Shown in pieces: positions 10,708 through 20,568 of a stretch of DNA of 64,000 bases. Source of the stretch: Gnetum montanum (taxonomy: Eukaryota; Streptophyta; Gnetopsida; Gnetales; Gnetaceae). Positions within the stretch are counted from its first letter, which is position 1. The number at the start of each line of letters is the position of its first letter. Location of the stretch: the NCBI GenBank assembly GCA_015680685.1, contig MNCI01018185.1, positions 136,623 to 200,622 of the forward strand, in the 5' to 3' direction. The position numbers were made by a program, and so were the translations under genes. The notes under the pieces were generated by a model. It ran no database searches. It worked only from the letters and a program-made list of their open reading frames with translations, and had not been told where the DNA came from.

Positions 10708-12276
10708 CGGAAAATTTGAGAGAGAGGACAAGGGCAAGGATGTAGGGAGAGTAGGAAACAACACAGACATCACAGGCATCATGAAGGAGATGATCATGAT
10801 GAGCCCCTACTCCCAACCTGAAGTATGCTTGACATAATGGAGGTAGTTAGGATTCCCACAAGGCATTTAAAAGATAGTCGAATCAAACGATTAGACATGA
10901 ACAATATCCCACGATTTGAAGGGGGATACAATGTTGATCTGAAAAATCATTTATAGGAATTTCATGATGTTTGTGCCTTGCAGAATATAGAAAATGAGTG
11001 GAAAAAACTTAAGTTGTTCCCAAGGACACTCATCAAGGAAGCAGAGATTTGGTACCAGTTCTTGGAATTGAAAACTATCAGCAGGTGGAGTACGATGCTA
11101 GAACTATTCAACGATAAGTATCAGATGTACTCTAGAGTGTCCAATTTGCTTAAGAAGATCCAAGGCTAGAAGCAAGATACTCATGAACCCTTGGATGCTG
11201 CCATGGCCCGCTACTACACATTGTTACATCATTGCCTGAGCCATGGGTATGCTTAGTAGGATCAACTTCGCCACATTGTGGATGGGCTAAGGCATGAAAC
11301 TAGAAGAACCCTTGGGACTTATGCCCAAGGGAGACTCTCACAACTTAGAGTCCATGAAGTACATAGCTTGTTGGAATAAGTAGCAAAAGAGGAAGGTGAG
11401 CTACAAAAAATAGAAATTACGGAAGAATATAATCGTGACCCCTCTCTTCAAGAGAAGGGAGTGAAGTTTTGTGATGAAGAGGATGAGTCACCAATCGAAG
11501 AGTTGGTGAACTGGAAAACCTTGCCGATCCAAAAATTAACAATAGAAATAGCGGCTAAGGTAGATGACATATGGAGCTCCTTACACTCTACAATTGAAAC
11601 TGTCCTAAAAATTGTAGAAGAGTCTAAGGTAGAACAAAGTAGTGACAAAGGTAAGAAAAAGTGGAGAAATTTAAGCCTTGCACATAACAAGGGTAAGGGG
11701 AAAATCACTAACTTTGATGTGGCTGCGGACTCTGACACAGATGATGACGGTGGATGTGAGATTTGCCACTATGACCATCCTAAGGGATGTTGCCCCATCA
11801 TCTCACATCTATCGAAGTCTGGGGTGTATGTGCTTAATCCAAGACTCAACCAATGGAAAACACCCCGAAGGTTACCTTATCCACAAGGTAACCCAAGGTA
11901 GTTCCACTAACCACTAACGTATTATCTAAGTGGAACTCCACCACAGCCCATCGGACAACATCAGTTATGGCAATACCCATAGTCATGGGGGATGCCATCA
12001 CTGAAACATCAGTACCCTTACCAGCCACCTAACCCTTATGGATATTATGTGTAGCAGCTGATTTCTCCAAGTGACTCTATGAGTCACACAACCCCCAACC
12101 ATCACTACCAAGTTCGGGAGTACTTCAGAAGGACTCCTTCTCCTCCGGGAGACACTCCATACCCACACCATCCTCCAAATCCATCCACACCTCTTCCACT
12201 AGTAGTACTTCCCATAACACCTCCCGCTCCAACAATGCAAGTGGAACTTCCTCCTCAACCATAGCAATGTCACACT
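10708..12276 (+). pseudogene. gag: E3 gag core, zinc knuckle and proline-rich tail
   Basis: Same frame as the N-terminal module. It holds RLDMNNIPRFEGGY, a retrotransposon-gag core with RWSTMLELFNDKY (about 11087) and ETRRTLGTYAQGRLSQLR (about 11297). Next come an acidic linker and a zinc-knuckle-like CEICHYDHPKGC (about 11755-11790, spacing CX2CX3HX3C). A tail rich in P, Y and Q reaches 12264. Several in-frame stops interrupt it, most of them TAG. Gag would form the particle and bind genomic RNA. Confidence 0.8.
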
Positions 12277-13281
12277 ATGAGAGCTATAAATATTCAACCC
12301 ACTGCTAGTTCTGACAACTGTAAAACGAGAAGACCTTTCTTCAAAACCAAAAGCCCAGACAAACTCTCGCAACAACAAGTGGTTGAGCCCATGTACACTC
12401 CTCCACCATCTAACACTTCGAAGCACCCTTCAGTCCAACAGAGCTTAACGCATACGGTTATGTTAACGCATACCATAACTGACTGGATCAAGGTAGGCCA
12501 CCTTCCTAGGAAACTAACTAACCCTAGGAGTCCCTTAATCTATTTACAAATTTTTGGAAATAAACAACATAGGGCTCTTCTTGACTCAGGTTCCGGAGTT
12601 AACTTAATTTCACGAGTGATGTATCATGCCTGGAACCTGCCCCAACTTAAGAAGAGCAACATCCAACTCAAGCTAGTAGACCAGTCCATCACCATTCCCT
12701 TGGGATTGGTGGAGGACATCATAACCACTGCGTGTGGTTGGTCTTACCTAGCTAATTTTTTAGTGATTGAAGTTAACAACAACAAAGGGGAATTCCCAAT
12801 TATAATGGAAAGGGCATGACTAAGTACAGTAGATGCATGCCTTAGGATCTGCGATCTTTTCTTAGAAATCTCTAAGATAAACATTTATGGAAAGATCGAG
12901 AAGAGGAAAGTTCCATGCATCACATACAGTGATTCATCGGGTGATGACATGGAGGAAATGCCTCCATGTAATAGGTGTGCTCTTGAAACTTTGAAACAAA
13001 GATGCCTATATGTAGCAACCACACAACCAGTAGTAGATACCTCGTGGTTGATAGCTATTTGAAGGAGCAAACAAATATGCATGGAACGAACTGAGAATAG
13101 AAGCCATGCCAACAACGAAAGCATAAACACATTGGAATATGAGTGTTATCAACTTCCATTCCTTAATCTAAGAACATCAATTGGGAGAAGTTGGGCACTT
13201 CTTAGAAATTCAAATAGATGCTCATTATTTCAAATCTCTCCCTTACAACTCAGTCATGGGGGAGATGGCCACCTATGCTAA
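12277..13281 (+). pseudogene. pol: E3 aspartic protease and pol-deletion tail
   Basis: Still in the gag frame. A basic KTRRPFFKTKSPDKL block leads into a retropepsin-like domain. Its active site is in ALLDSGSGVNLIS, with the catalytic D codon at 12583-12585. After LANFLVIEVNNNKGEFPII the frame continues to INTLEYECYQLPFLNL. It then jumps, near 13205, straight to the end of pol, CSLFQISPLQLSHGGDGHLC, with a stop at 13281. About 2.85 kb of RT, RNase H and integrase, present in E8 between about 56780 and 59635, are missing. E2 has the same junction. Confidence 0.82.
13251..13266 (+). other. PPT-like motif at the pol end of E3
   Basis: CAGTCATGGGGGAGAT resembles the 3' PPT of the same element (TTCAGTCATGGGGGTA). 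It is the first of three such motifs in E3. Confidence 0.5.
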
Positions 13282-14397
13282 TCATATGGGGCCCTTAGTT
13301 CTTTTTTGATTTTTTATTTTACATATTTTTGTTTTACAACGTTTTTGTGTTACACATTTTTTTTTTACAAATTTCTTTAACTTTTCTAGTTTTTGTTTTA
13401 CATATTTCTTTAACTTTTCTAATTTTTGTTTTACAACATCGTTATACTTTTTCCATTTTGTGTGTGTCTGTGTGTGATCCACCCTGTAAGTTTGTCACCC
13501 AATAAGTGTTTGGAATGATGGTATGAATTGTTTTCATATTGATTGCTAATGTTTGGGTTTTACCTTTAAGTCACAATGTTGATACTAAGGTATGTTTCTT
13601 TTGATATGACAAGTAATGAGTCCACTTCATCCATCCGTCCACAACACTCTATGGTCTTCAAGGGAGCTTGATGCATTTGTATTGGCCTTAATAAGAACTG
13701 AAATGAATCAGTGATTGGATATTTCTCAAACTAAGGAAGGAATCAAGGATTGAAAAGGGTGTGACTTCAAGGGAGCTTGATGCATTTGTATTGGCCATTC
13801 TCTTGGGTGCTTGGATGTTTTCTTTTTGAGTTTTCTCTCCATTCCAATGTTACCCAATTATCGGAAGCTAAGTCAATAAAAATCAAAAGTCTTTGTATGG
13901 TATGGTTCTCACACATAAAAACACAAAACACAAAAAAAAAAAAAAACAAAACAAAAATAAAGTGAGAATTCAAAGCATACCCCTTAAATGAATAAACTTG
14001 GGCTACAAGCACTGGTTATGGAACCAAAAGTATTCCCTCTAACTAAGGCCCTTCTTGCTTCCCATTCTCTCATTTGTTTCATCGAAATGGTGGTGGATCT
14101 TTGGAGATGCATCCTTTTTATCCAAGAGGATGGTTTAGCCGAATGCATTGATGCGAATTCACTGGATATGGTTGGTTTGAGGCCAGACGTGAAATGGGCT
14201 TTGCTAAGTCACATTAATCATGCAACACACAAGGGGCTGTACACCGCCTTGTTCTTGGGATATTATTCCATTCTCTTCTCTCCATCCTTCTCTCCATTGT
14301 TCACATCATTGCCAGTTGTATCATTAGTGTATATATTTTGGTTGACGCATTGTTTTCTTTTTGGTAAATTCTTGCAGTTAGCACTTTAAATCTTATT
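13282..14397 (+). other. E3 post-pol untranslated region, first part
   Basis: No convincing ORF. A T-rich stretch contains two copies of a 33-bp unit at 13367-13432 (ACAAATTTCTTTAACTTTTC...). A ~32-bp segment with TCAAGGGAGCTTGATGCATT occurs at about 13661 and again at 13767. Blocks such as AAAAGGGTGTGACTTCAAG (about 13756) are conserved in E2, E6 and E8. Confidence 0.55.
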
Positions 14398-14484
14398 CCA
14401 AATGCCATTCCTAGAGCCTACGAACTCTTTGAATGTGGGTTTGTTAGGGCATTAAGGGTATAAGCCTGCTTTGGGGAGGACCCA
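14398..14484 (+). other. Conserved hairpin-plus-island element of E3
   Basis: AATGCC (14401-14406) can pair with GGCATT in TAGGGCATTAAGGG. It is followed by GCCTGCTTTGGGGAGGACCC (14464-14483). The same order occurs in E2, E4, E5 and E8, and the island in E6. Confidence 0.6.
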
Positions 14485-14651
14485 TTGACATTCTTATTTG
14501 GGGCATTAGTTAAATTCTTTCCCTTTGCAATTAATTTTATTTTGTTCATTTCCATCTTGACATCCATTTCATCGATGCCATAGTTATCCTTGTTGACCTA
14601 TCTTTCTTACTCCTTTTCTTTCTCCATTCTAATGCTACCGGAGGTTCGTGA

Positions 14652-14668
14652 TTAGTCATGGGGGTGTG
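14652..14668 (+). other. Middle PPT-like motif of E3
   Basis: TTAGTCATGGGGGTGTG repeats the 3' PPT core. It lies between the conserved island and the splice-acceptor-like site. Confidence 0.5.
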
Positions 14669-14844
14669 GGGCCCGATTTTTTTGATTTTCTCCTAGCCCC
14701 AAATTTTTTGATTTTTTTCCTAATCCCTACACCTTCGGTAGTCATCATTAATATATTCCCCAATCCGTATTAGCCATACCACAACCTAGCCAATGAACCT
14801 ACACCGAAGCAAGGTATCAATTACATGATGATTCATTTACCCTT

Positions 14845-14873
14845 GCTAATATAAGATTGTGTTATGTGTGTAG
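14845..14873 (+). promoter_or_regulatory. Predicted 3' splice site before the third ORF of E3
   Basis: A branch-site-like GCTAAT (about 14845) is followed by T/G-rich sequence and GTGTGTAG, then ATGG. The same arrangement occurs before ORF3 or its remnant in E2, E4 and E5. Confidence 0.5.
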
Positions 14874-15058
14874 ATGGCGAGAATTCAAATAACGGATTAG
14901 ATTTGGAGCAAACACTTGGAATAGATCAGCGTTGAAGCAGCTATGAAAGGAGCAAGATCGATGGTGTGCTTATGGATGGACAACAAAGGCACAATCTTGG
15001 CTTTGGTAGCAGCAACACTTCTTTCTCTCTCTCTTTCTCAGCTGCTAACTAAGGCCTG
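14874..15058 (+). pseudogene. Short ORF remnant after the E3 acceptor
   Basis: The frame from ATG 14874 has two early stops, then an open run with GARSMVCLWMDNKG and a leucine/serine-rich end. E2 (19430 on) and E8 (61204 on) keep a related sequence at the same place, with ARSIACLWIDKKR in E2. It does not resemble ORF3 of E4/E5. It may be the scar of an ORF3 deletion or a short peptide of its own. Confidence 0.35.
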
Positions 15059-15220
15059 ATGTCATTGTAATAAGGTGTTCATCCTTGTTGTCATGAACAC
15101 CAGTTTTGTCAAATCTTATAATGATGATCCGTTCACATGTCATCCCATTAGCTCCATTCCCCTCAATAATTCCATACCTTCCCGATATTATTGTAAGGAA
15201 CTCAAGGACAAGTTTTCATT

Positions 15221-15234
15221 CAGTCATGGGGGTA
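15221..15234 (+). other. 3' polypurine tract of E3
   Basis: CAGTCATGGGGGTA abuts the TGATGAGATGC start of the 3' LTR. Confidence 0.8.
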
Positions 15235-16259
15235 TGATGAGATGCAATTTGCATGAGCCATGATATCGTGTACGTGATATCATGGCCGCCACGATATGGC
15301 ATCCCATGCGATATCACGTAGGCGATATCGCGTCATCCCCTACGATGTCGCGTATGTGATATTGCGGTCCACCACCAAATCTATAAATAAGAGGAGGCAC
15401 TCCCCTTATTCCTCATCCTAGGCTAGAAGTAGGGAAACTCTGGAAAATTGATCACTCTAGAGATAGAATATTTTCCATGTACCCATAGTAGGAGTCCCCA
15501 AGTGAACAGATCTTTATTCAAGCAACATTGTACCTAAAAGCAAGTTGTGTATGACAATAAAGACGAGCTCTATGGATAAACCTTGCAGTGCATGGAATAG
15601 GATTTATTACTTGTTATTTCTTACATGTTATTTCCTATCTATTATTTATTACCCTGCAGTAGTGCGGCATGAGTACGACTTGATTACAAGCATTTACAGA
15701 TGTGTACGACTAATCAAGGAATCGGCTACTCATCACGATTAGATTCTCTCACCCTCAACTCCTAGAATGTGGAATGAGTACAACTTGATTACGAGCATCT
15801 AAGGATGTGTACAACTAGTCAAGGAGCAGATGCTCATTACATTTAGGCTAGTTAAGTGCCTCAGTATGACCACTTTAAGCACATGCGTTATGCGTGGTGA
15901 TCCCAGTAATCATTAGTGTTTGGTAGCCATGGTTGCATAGTTCAGGGTGTTTACGGTAAGTGGGAACGGATGCTGACGCTAGTTAATGTAGACTTAGTCA
16001 TTAGCTAGAGTTAGTTAGTTCCTCAACCCTTCACCTCGATAGCATAGGAGAAAAACATATAAAAGATATAAAAATCATATACCTTGGACTTACTTAACCA
16101 TACACCGTGACAAACACAAGTAAGTCTAGGAAGAAAATGAATGATTAACCCCAAGTGTTCCATGGGGTATGTAGGCATTTAGTTTGTGGAGTTTGACCAG
16201 ATCACGCGTGATACACTCGTTTTGTATGGTTGAGTGTAGGGGTACCTCGCCACTCATCA
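15235..16259 (+). repeat. 3' LTR of E3
   Basis: It runs from TGATGAGATGCAATTTGC to CACTCATCA. U3 again has GATATC palindromes (15262-15335) and TATAAATA at 15382-15389. A GGTAAGTGGGAACG donor-like site is near 15955. It is followed by GTAAC, the right target duplication. Confidence 0.9.
15382..15389 (+). promoter_or_regulatory. TATA box of E3 3' LTR
   Basis: TATAAATA in the same context as in the 5' LTR. Confidence 0.6.
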
Positions 16260-16310
16260 GTAACGCTTGTATTCATATGGTTGAGTGTAGGGGTACCTTG
16301 CCACTCATCA
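16260..16310 (+). repeat. E2 5' LTR, right fragment
   Basis: GTAACGCTTGTATTCATATGG through CCACTCATCA is the last 51 bp of an LTR and leads straight into a PBS. It continues the fragment at 8748-8815, from which it is separated by E3. It looks like a tandem copy of the E3 LTR end but is better explained by nesting. Confidence 0.82.
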
Positions 16311-16330
16311 TCGGCATCATTGCTGGGGAC
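16311..16330 (+). other. Primer binding site of E2
   Basis: TCGGCATCATTGCTGGGGAC directly follows the LTR end. It is a mutated form of the tRNA-Asp complement TGGCGCCGTTGCCGGGGA. Confidence 0.75.
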
Positions 16331-16455
16331 TAAGTTATTTGTGCACTAAGTAGATCATAGGAAATCCTCCACATCGTTCGGAAGCTTAAACGAACCCTTA
16401 GGATTAATCAAAATCAAATTTAAATAATGGTTAATAGCACACAGACAAGATAACA

Positions 16456-17627
16456 ATGTATTCTTCTTCTAATAAAAGCACTTCACCACCTAGGAATCAC
16501 ACAAGAAAGAGTCAACAAGACAACATACATAACCATGAACCACCAGTTCCTCAACAGTATCGGGTGGTATATACTCATCCCGATGAGTATATATCCAATT
16601 TCACTTTTATCCTCCATCAGGATGAACAACTGTGTTTGTGCGATTTGTAAGGTAACATAGTGTTACCCCTAGATCATGCAGTCCCCAACATGCTCCTTCA
16701 TGCTCTTGCACAAATAGGCATGAAGTAGCTATACGTTGAATACATTATGTGTGATTAAAACATAAGGGACTACCATCCCATAGAAGCGCAACGTTTAAGG
16801 GACTTGTGACAGGAGAGCCACCATACATCGTTGAAGGGAAAAGGGCTCTCACACGTCCTAAGAAAAATTGGAGATGGTGAACCAATTATAATAGGTTCTC
16901 CATCAAATGATGTTCCCCCTCCTAATGGTGGTGAGGTATCAGAACCTACACTCCACGATTCACAATCTAGGTTCTGAATCCATAAACACCAAGTGTTCAA
17001 TGAGGGAACACAAACACATGACAGGGATGGGCATTGGGATCGTCATCACAATCGGGGCCGTAACCACCGAAGGGAAGGTAAGAAACATCATCATGGTGAT
17101 GGTTCCCTTTCTTCTTCCCCTTCATCACATCATTCACCCTCTCCTTCCACATTAGGATGCAATCACAAAGAGCACAATCATGAGGATCAAGGTAAGCAAG
17201 ATGAGAGACCTCAATGAGAGAGTCAAGAGAGAGGATGAGGGCATTAAAGAGAATCAAGGCATAGAAGGGAAAGTTGGGTACCACATAGGCATCACAGACA
17301 TCATGAGAGAGATGACCATGATGAACCCCTACTCACAACCTAGAGTATGTTAGACATTATGAAGGCAATTAGAATACCTACAAGGCATCAAAAAGATAGT
17401 CTAATCAAGAGACTCGACATGAATAATATCCCACAATTTGAAGGGCGATACAATGTTGATCCGCAGAACCACTTATAGACATTCCACGATGCTTGTGCCT
17501 TGCAGAATATTGAAAATGAGTGGCAGAAGTTAAAGTTGTTTTCTAGGAAACTCATAAAAAAAGAAGAAAGTTGGTACCGATCCTTAGAGCCAAAAACCAT
17601 TAGGAGGTGGAGTACAATGCTGCCTAG
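16456..17627 (+). pseudogene. gag: E2 gag remnant
   Basis: The start codon aligns with those of E3 and E8. The N-terminal module is recognisable (HPDEYISNFTFILHQDEQ). It has a first stop at 16648, further stops, and local frame changes near 16925-16985. The S/H-rich part (16993-17217) includes SLSSSPSSHHSPSPSTLG. The gag core starts with RLDMNNIPQFEGRY and breaks off after RRWSTML at about 17622, where a deletion of about 1.9 kb relative to E3 removes the rest of gag and most of protease. Confidence 0.75.
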
Positions 17628-17910
17628 GAAACTCATATACAAAGATGCTTGTATGTAGTAACCACACAACAAGAGAACACCCAGTGGTTGATAGATAATC
17701 AAGAGAGCAACCTACCAACATGCATGGAACTAACTAGAAGAACAACTTTCAACCACAATGAAGGCATAGATACATTGGAGTATGAGCATTGCCAACTTCC
17801 AATCCTTAATCTAAAAACATCAATTGGGAGAATTTGGACACTTTTAAAGAATTCAAACAAACGCTCATTATTTCAAATCTCTTCCTTTCAATTCAATCAT
17901 GGGTGAGATG
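17628..17910 (+). pseudogene. pol: E2 protease end fused to pol end
   Basis: A different frame from gag. It opens with YVVTTQQENTQWLIDNQE, which follows protease in E3 and E8, continues to INTLEYE-like residues (GIDTLEYEHCQLP), then passes to CSLFQISS-like residues (RSLFQISSFQFNHG). This is the same pol-deletion junction as in E3. A PPT-like motif ATTCAATCATGGGTGAG is at 17891-17907. Confidence 0.75.
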
Positions 17911-18969
17911 GCCACCTATGCTGATCATTTGAGGCCCCCAATTCTTTTTAGTTTTTTTTTTACACATTTTTTTTATAGTTTCTTTAAATTTTCTTATTTT
18001 TTTTTTACAACAATGTTTATACTTTTTCATTTCTTTGTGTATGTATGTGTGTGTTATCCATTTTGTTAAGTTTGTCATTTAATAAGTGCTCCAAAGATGG
18101 TATGAACTGTACTTCATTGATTGCTAATGTTTGGTTTTTACCTTTAAGTTACAATGTTGATACTAAGGTATGTTTCTTTTGATATAGCAGGCAATGAGTC
18201 CACATCATCCACGCATCCATAAATTTCTGTGGTTTTTCTTGGCTTGGAACTGTACAGTCCCTTTCTTCAAAATAATAAGAACTATCAATGAATCGGTGAC
18301 TGGGCATTTCTCAAACTAAGGAAGAACTCAAGGATTGAAAAGGGTGTGACTTCAAGAGGATTTGATGCATTTGTGCAGGCCATTCTCTTGGATGCTTGGA
18401 TATTTTCTTCTTGATTTTTCTTATCGTTTCGATGTTACCCAATTATTAGGAAGCTAAGTAAATAAAAATAATAAGTCTTTGCATGGTGTGGTTCTCATAC
18501 AAAAACAAAACCAAAAACACTGGGAAACTTCAAAGCACACCCCTTAGATGAAATAATCATCTAGGCTACAAGAACTAGTTATGGAACTAAAATAAACATG
18601 TTCCCTCTAACTACGGCCCTTCTAGCTTCCTATTCTCTCCTCCTTTGTTTCGTCGAAATGGTGGTGGATCTTTGGGAAGGCATTCTTGTTACTTCAAGTG
18701 GATGGCTGTGCCAAATGTATTAATGTGAAGTCACTAGATGTGGTTTGTCTAAGGCTATATTTGTAATGAGATCTACCATGTCACATTAATTGTTAAATAC
18801 ACAAGGGGTTATACATCACCTTGTTCTTGAGACTCCATTCCATTTTCTTCTTTCCATCCTTCTTTCTCCATTTGTCACCTCATTGCCGGTTATATCATTA
18901 GTGTATATTTTTGTTAACACATTATTTTCTTTTTGGTAAATTCTTGTGGTTAAGAATTTAACTCTTGTT
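17911..18969 (+). other. E2 post-pol untranslated region
   Basis: Collinear with 13282-14397 of E3, including a T-rich tract and AAAAGGGTGTGACTTCAAGAG. No ORF of its own is supported. Confidence 0.55.
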
Positions 18970-19056
18970 CCAAATGACATTCCCAGAGCCTACGGACTCT
19001 TTGACTATGGTTTTGTCAAGGCATTAAGGGCATGAGCTTGCTTTGGGGAGGATCCA
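18970..19056 (+). other. Conserved island of E2
   Basis: It has CCAAATGACATTCCCAGAG, then CAAGGCATTAAGGG and GCTTGCTTTGGGGAGGATCC (19036-19055). The island matches the other copies; the pairing stem is weaker here. Confidence 0.5.
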
Positions 19057-19230
19057 CTAGCATTCCTATTTGGTGCATCCATTAATTTCTTTCCTTTAAA
19101 AATTTCTACAATCAACAATATTTTTTTCATTTCCATCTTGACATCCATTGCATCGATATTATAATTGTTTCTTTTTCTCTATCTTTTTTATTCCTTTTCT
19201 TTTCCTCCATTCTCTCGCTACCAGAGGTTC

Positions 19231-19250
19231 ACTCTCAGTCATGGGGGTCC
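19231..19250 (+). other. Middle PPT-like motif of E2
   Basis: CTCAGTCATGGGGGTCC lies at the position corresponding to 14652-14668 in E3. Confidence 0.5.
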
Positions 19251-19399
19251 TGGTCCAATTTTTTTGATTTTCTCCTAACCCCTACACCTTCAATAGTCAT
19301 CATTAGTATATCTCCAGATCTGTATCAGCCATGTCACAACTTAGCCAATGGACCTTACACCGAAGCAAGGTATCAATTGCATTGTGATTCATTTACCCT

Positions 19400-19429
19400 T
19401 GCTAATATAAGACTATGTTGTGTGTGTAG
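19400..19429 (+). promoter_or_regulatory. Predicted 3' splice site of E2
   Basis: GCTAATATAAGACTATG, then GTGTGTGTAG and ATGG, as in E3. The short frame after it has an early stop. Confidence 0.45.
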
Positions 19430-19786
19430 ATGGCAATCATGCAATAATGGATTGGATCTAGAGGGAACACTTGGAATGGATCACTGCTAAAGCAGCTACG
19501 CAAGGAGCAAGATCGATAGCCTGCTTATGGATAGACAAAAAAAGGTGCAATCTTGACATTGGCTATAGCAGACTTCTTCTCTCTTCTCTCTTCTCTCTCA
19601 GCTGCCAAATAAGGCATGATGTCAAATGTATAAAGTGTTCACTCTTGTTGTCGTGAATGCCAGTTTTGTCTTGTTCTATAATGATGATTTGTTCACATGT
19701 CATCCCATTCACCATTAGTTCCATTCAAGTCAATAATCCCATACCTTCCCAATATTTTGTAAGGAACTCAAGGACGAGTTTTATTT

Positions 19787-19799
19787 AGTCATGGGGGTA
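19787..19799 (+). other. 3' polypurine tract of E2
   Basis: AGTCATGGGGGTA directly precedes the 3' LTR. Confidence 0.8.
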
Positions 19800-20568
19800 T
19801 GATGGGACATGATATCGCGGTCTGCGATATCGCAGTCCATCCCTAGTTCTATAAATAAGAGGTGGCTCTCCCTTATTTCTCCATATAGATCTAGACCTTA
19901 GCCAAACTTTTTTCATTTTTCCATTCTAGAGTTTGAATAATTTCCATGTGCCCGCAGTAGGAGTCCCAAAGTGAATAGACCTTTATTCGAGCAATTCTAT
20001 ACCTAAGCACATGATTGTGTATGGCAATAAAGACGAACTTTTGGATAAACCTTGCAGTGCATGGACTAAGCTAAATAGGACTTTAATTATTGTTAATTTT
20101 TTAAATGTTTTTTTAAGGACTTAATCTCTCTCAACCCTCAACTCTCATAGTTAAGTGCATTCAGTACGACCGTTTTAAGCATGTGCGTTATGCATGGTAA
20201 TCCTAGTAAAGAATAGCATTTGGTAATCCCAGTAGTGTTGCATTGGTTTAGGGTGTGAAATGGAAAGTGGGAATAGATACTGATGCTAGATTAATTAAGG
20301 CTTAGTTAGTTAAAGTTATTTAATTAGTCTCTTCACCCCTTTCCTCTTAGCATAGGCGATAAAACATAAAAGATATAAAAATCACATGCCTCAAGCTTAC
20401 TTAACCTTACAACCGCGAAAAATACAAGTAAGATTGGAAGGAATACAATTGATTAACCTTAGGTTTTCCATAAGGAGTGTAGGCACTTAGTCTATGGAGT
20501 TCGACCGAATCGCGCGTGTAATGCTCGTATTCTTATGGCTGAGTGTAGGGGTACCTCACCACTCATCA
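19800..20568 (+). repeat. 3' LTR of E2
   Basis: It runs from TGATGGGACATGATATCGCGG to CACTCATCA. It is 769 bp, shorter than its relatives because the U3 array has only two GATATC palindromes and the middle is reduced. TATAAATA is at 19850-19857. It is followed by GCAAC and LINE sequence. Confidence 0.88.
19850..19857 (+). promoter_or_regulatory. TATA box of E2 3' LTR
   Basis: TATAAATA, only about 50 bp from the LTR start because U3 is short. Confidence 0.6.

Larger units (their letters stand above)
8816..16259 (+). mobile_element. E3: complete, pol-deleted Athila-like element
   Basis: Both LTRs are present (8816-9809 and 15235-16259). GTAAC occurs at 8811-8815 and again at 16260-16264, a perfect 5-bp target site duplication. 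Inside are a damaged PBS, one gag-protease frame, a 1.9-kb untranslated part and a PPT. RT, RNase H and integrase are absent, so the copy was non-autonomous and must have moved with enzymes of another element. Confidence 0.88.
8748..20568 (+). mobile_element. E2: outer Athila-like element carrying nested E3
   Basis: E2 consists of a partial 5' LTR (8748-8815 and 16260-16310), PBS, a short gag and fused tail, a long UTR, PPT, and a 3' LTR ending at 20568. E3 sits inside the 5' LTR, flanked by GTAAC on both sides. The right target duplication of E2 would be GCAAC at 20569-20573. E2 lacks the end of gag, most of protease and all RT, RNase H and integrase. Confidence 0.8.

Noticed and set aside
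13282-13482. Lysine-rich minus-strand frame of 66 codons
   Set aside because: It is the reverse of a T-rich tract containing a 33-bp duplication.
16208-16310. 51-bp tandem duplication at the end of an LTR
   Set aside because: The second copy is the end of E2's 5' LTR, separated by the E3 insertion.
8816-20568. A tandem LTR-int-LTR-int-LTR array formed by unequal recombination
   Set aside because: The GTAAC duplication and the LTR remainder at 16260-16310 show that one element is nested in the other's LTR.
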